Shown: piece by piece, positions 6,085 through 7,092 of the stretch
How positions within the stretch are numbered: position 1 is the first letter of the stretch
Layout of the letters: the number at the start of each line of letters is the position of its first letter
Assembly: GCA_964633465.1 (NCBI GenBank)
Contig: CAZWGB010000062.1
Coordinates: 1-7,092, forward strand
Source of the DNA: DTSX01 sp964633465
GTDB lineage: Bacteria > Pseudomonadota > Gammaproteobacteria > Steroidobacterales > UBA11654
Direction: 5' to 3'
Length of the DNA: 7,092 nt
Position numbers and translations under genes: made by a program
The notes under the pieces: model-generated
The model's input: only the letters and a program-made list of their open reading frames with translations
What the model was told of the DNA's origin: nothing
The model's database searches: none

Positions 6085-6942
6085 TTATAATTTTGCGAGA
6101 CACAAAATTGATCCTACAGCAAGAACCATAGCCCATATTTTTGATGTTGTGAAGGTCTCCATTTTCAAAGCAACCGAAAGTAAGAGTGCAATCAGAAAGC
6201 TCAAGTTTGCGATCGGAATGACGGTACTTGCCTCACCATGTTGTAACGCAAGCATCAGGAAATTGGTGACTCCAACAACTAAGAAAGAAGATAGGCATAT
6301 AAAACGTGTTTTTACCCAAGTGATTCTGAATCTTCGTTCGCGCCAGAGTACGTAAACAGCACCTCCCACAATCCAACTGGATGAAATAATAAGAAGCATT
6401 GAGTTGTGGTCAGCCCCTTCAAGGAAGCCTGCTTTGGTGCTCACTCCAAATGCGGCTCTAAAAAATGAAGCAACAGCAGCCACTCCCACAAACAAAAGTA
6501 ACTGTTTTTGATTTGAGGATGAGATCTCTCCTTGATAAAGAAAAAGCACTGAAATCAATCCAATTAAGATTCCAAATCCCTTAAACCATCCAAAAGGTTC
6601 GTTTAAAAAAACAAACGAGAGCAAAATAACTCCAATGGTATTCAAACGATAGATTGTAGCTCCGAGACTTACTTCGATGTATCTAAGGCTTTCTAAAAGT
6701 AGCAAGTTTGAAAGTGTGACAAAAGCCCCTGCCATCAATCCAAAAATTAGAGTTGCGTTATTGAATTCGATTGGGGTTTCTTGAATTTGGGCAAGACTCC
6801 ATTGAGCCAAAGTCCAAATAAGGCCAACACCAAAAATGAGCATTCCACTTGAGTGTCCTTCGATTGAGTAGCGTTTGAAGAGCACATCATTACAACCCGT
6901 CAAAAACAAACATAGCAAAGCGAATAAAACGGCATAACTCAT
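6085..6942 (-). CDS. EamA/DMT-family membrane transporter
   Basis: Predicted inner-membrane protein of the drug/metabolite transporter superfamily, 285 residues, with about ten hydrophobic segments in two similar halves. The first EamA repeat ends with ESLRYIEVSLGATIYRLNTI and LSFVFLNEPF (about 84-117); the second repeat has the matching ALQHGEASTVIPIANLSFLI and LLSVALKMETFT (about 232-265). In this family the phrase with a small residue before a helix and then L.E.F marks the end of each repeat. Family members export or import varied metabolites such as amino acids or nucleotide-like compounds, and the substrate cannot be read from sequence. The ATG at 6942 (minus strand) follows a weak GGA and overlaps the stop of a 23-codon frame (TAATG). 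It is convergent with the dehydrogenase and so not part of the phosphonate operon. A link to phosphonate metabolism is possible but unsupported. Confidence 0.85.
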   Translation of the reverse strand: MSYAVLFALLCLFLTGCNDVLFKRYSIEGHSSGMLIFGVGLIWTLAQWSLAQIQETPIEFNNATLIFGLMAGAFVTLSNLLLLESLRYIEVSLGATIYRLNTIGVILLSFVFLNEPFGWFKGFGILIGLISVLFLYQGEISSSNQKQLLLFVGVAAVASFFRAAFGVSTKAGFLEGADHNSMLLIISSSWIVGGAVYVLWRERRFRITWVKTRFICLSSFLVVGVTNFLMLALQHGEASTVIPIANLSFLIALLLSVALKMETFTTSKIWAMVLAVGSILCLAKL

Positions 6943-7011
6943 TATTTTATTCCGTTTTCATTTGAAGGGAAACTAATTTTGCGCTTTGTTTGCTGCAGTT
7001 CAAATTTATTC

Positions 7012-7092
7012 ATGTCGTGTTTAAAGGCATTTTCAAGTACAGAGAATCGTCAAGATAATCGTGAAAATGCACGGTGGTTTGTTGATGCTCCA
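7012..7092 (+). CDS. Possible start of an unidentified protein (partial, runs off the window)
   Basis: From the ATG at 7012 the frame stays open for 27 codons to the window edge: MSCLKAFSSTENRQ, then DNRENARWFVDAP. Codon third positions are A/T-rich as in the other genes, and the residues look like ordinary soluble protein. The ATG lies 69 bases from the divergent EamA start, leaving room for a shared promoter region. No Shine-Dalgarno sequence is present. The phrase ARWF followed by a small-residue and proline stretch is reminiscent of the start of some cupin-domain proteins, but this is a guess from very few residues. A competing minus-strand frame is open for 26 codons over the same bases (stop at 7010-7012), so neither strand is secure. 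Confidence 0.3.
   Translation, partial: MSCLKAFSSTENRQDNRENARWFVDAP

Noticed and set aside
6050..6355. Plus-strand 101-codon open frame opposite the EamA gene
   Set aside because: It is the complement of a well-supported membrane protein gene, and its residues do not resemble a real protein.
6890..6942. Lipoprotein signal (LTGC at residues 14-17) in the minus-strand transporter
   Set aside because: The segment is the first membrane helix of a ten-helix EamA protein; a lipid-anchored, cleaved form does not fit this family.
1..7092. CRISPR array, tRNA/rRNA gene, insertion sequence or phage feature
   Set aside because: No regularly spaced repeats, transposase or integrase-like protein, tRNA-like fold or target-site duplication was recognised on either strand.

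Overview
The window is a bacterial phosphonate-utilisation locus in an AT-rich genome. All recognised genes except one lie on the plus strand. From left to right it holds: the last 33 codons of a probable phosphonate-binding protein (PhnD); a complete PhnC ATPase; two paralogous PhnE permeases; and a phosphonoacetate hydrolase (PhnA) with every expected metal and nucleophile residue. After a 380-base AT-rich gap comes an NAD-type aldehyde dehydrogenase. A convergent EamA/DMT-family membrane transporter sits on the minus strand, and the right edge may carry the start of another plus-strand gene.

The simplest reading of the biology is import followed by hydrolysis. PhnD captures a phosphonate in the periplasm, PhnE1/PhnE2 form the channel and PhnC powers it. 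PhnA then cleaves phosphonoacetate to acetate and inorganic phosphate. The aldehyde dehydrogenase could supply phosphonoacetate by oxidising phosphonoacetaldehyde (the PhnY role), which would let the cell use 2-aminoethylphosphonate if a PhnW-type transaminase is present elsewhere. That last link is inference: the dehydrogenase belongs to a recognisable but different-looking aldehyde dehydrogenase group and is separated from phnA by a long gap. No C-P lyase gene, phnW, phnX or phnR-type regulator is seen in the window.

The binding protein with paired phnE1/phnE2 genes and a PhnA hydrolase suggests a Gram-negative proteobacterium, and the low GC with AT-only intergenic hairpins would fit an uncultured marine lineage. 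This placement is tentative. Shine-Dalgarno sequences are weak or absent before most genes; phnA is the clear exception and also has a plausible sigma-70-type promoter upstream.

Regulatory structure: a promoter-like site between phnE2 and phnA; a 9-bp-arm inverted repeat about 105 to 150 bases before the dehydrogenase; and a perfect 16-bp all-AT hairpin between the convergent dehydrogenase and transporter genes, probably a shared terminator. No tRNA, rRNA, CRISPR array, insertion sequence or phage feature was seen. The system is a known type; the less settled parts are the dehydrogenase's substrate, the AT-rich gap and the right-edge start region.
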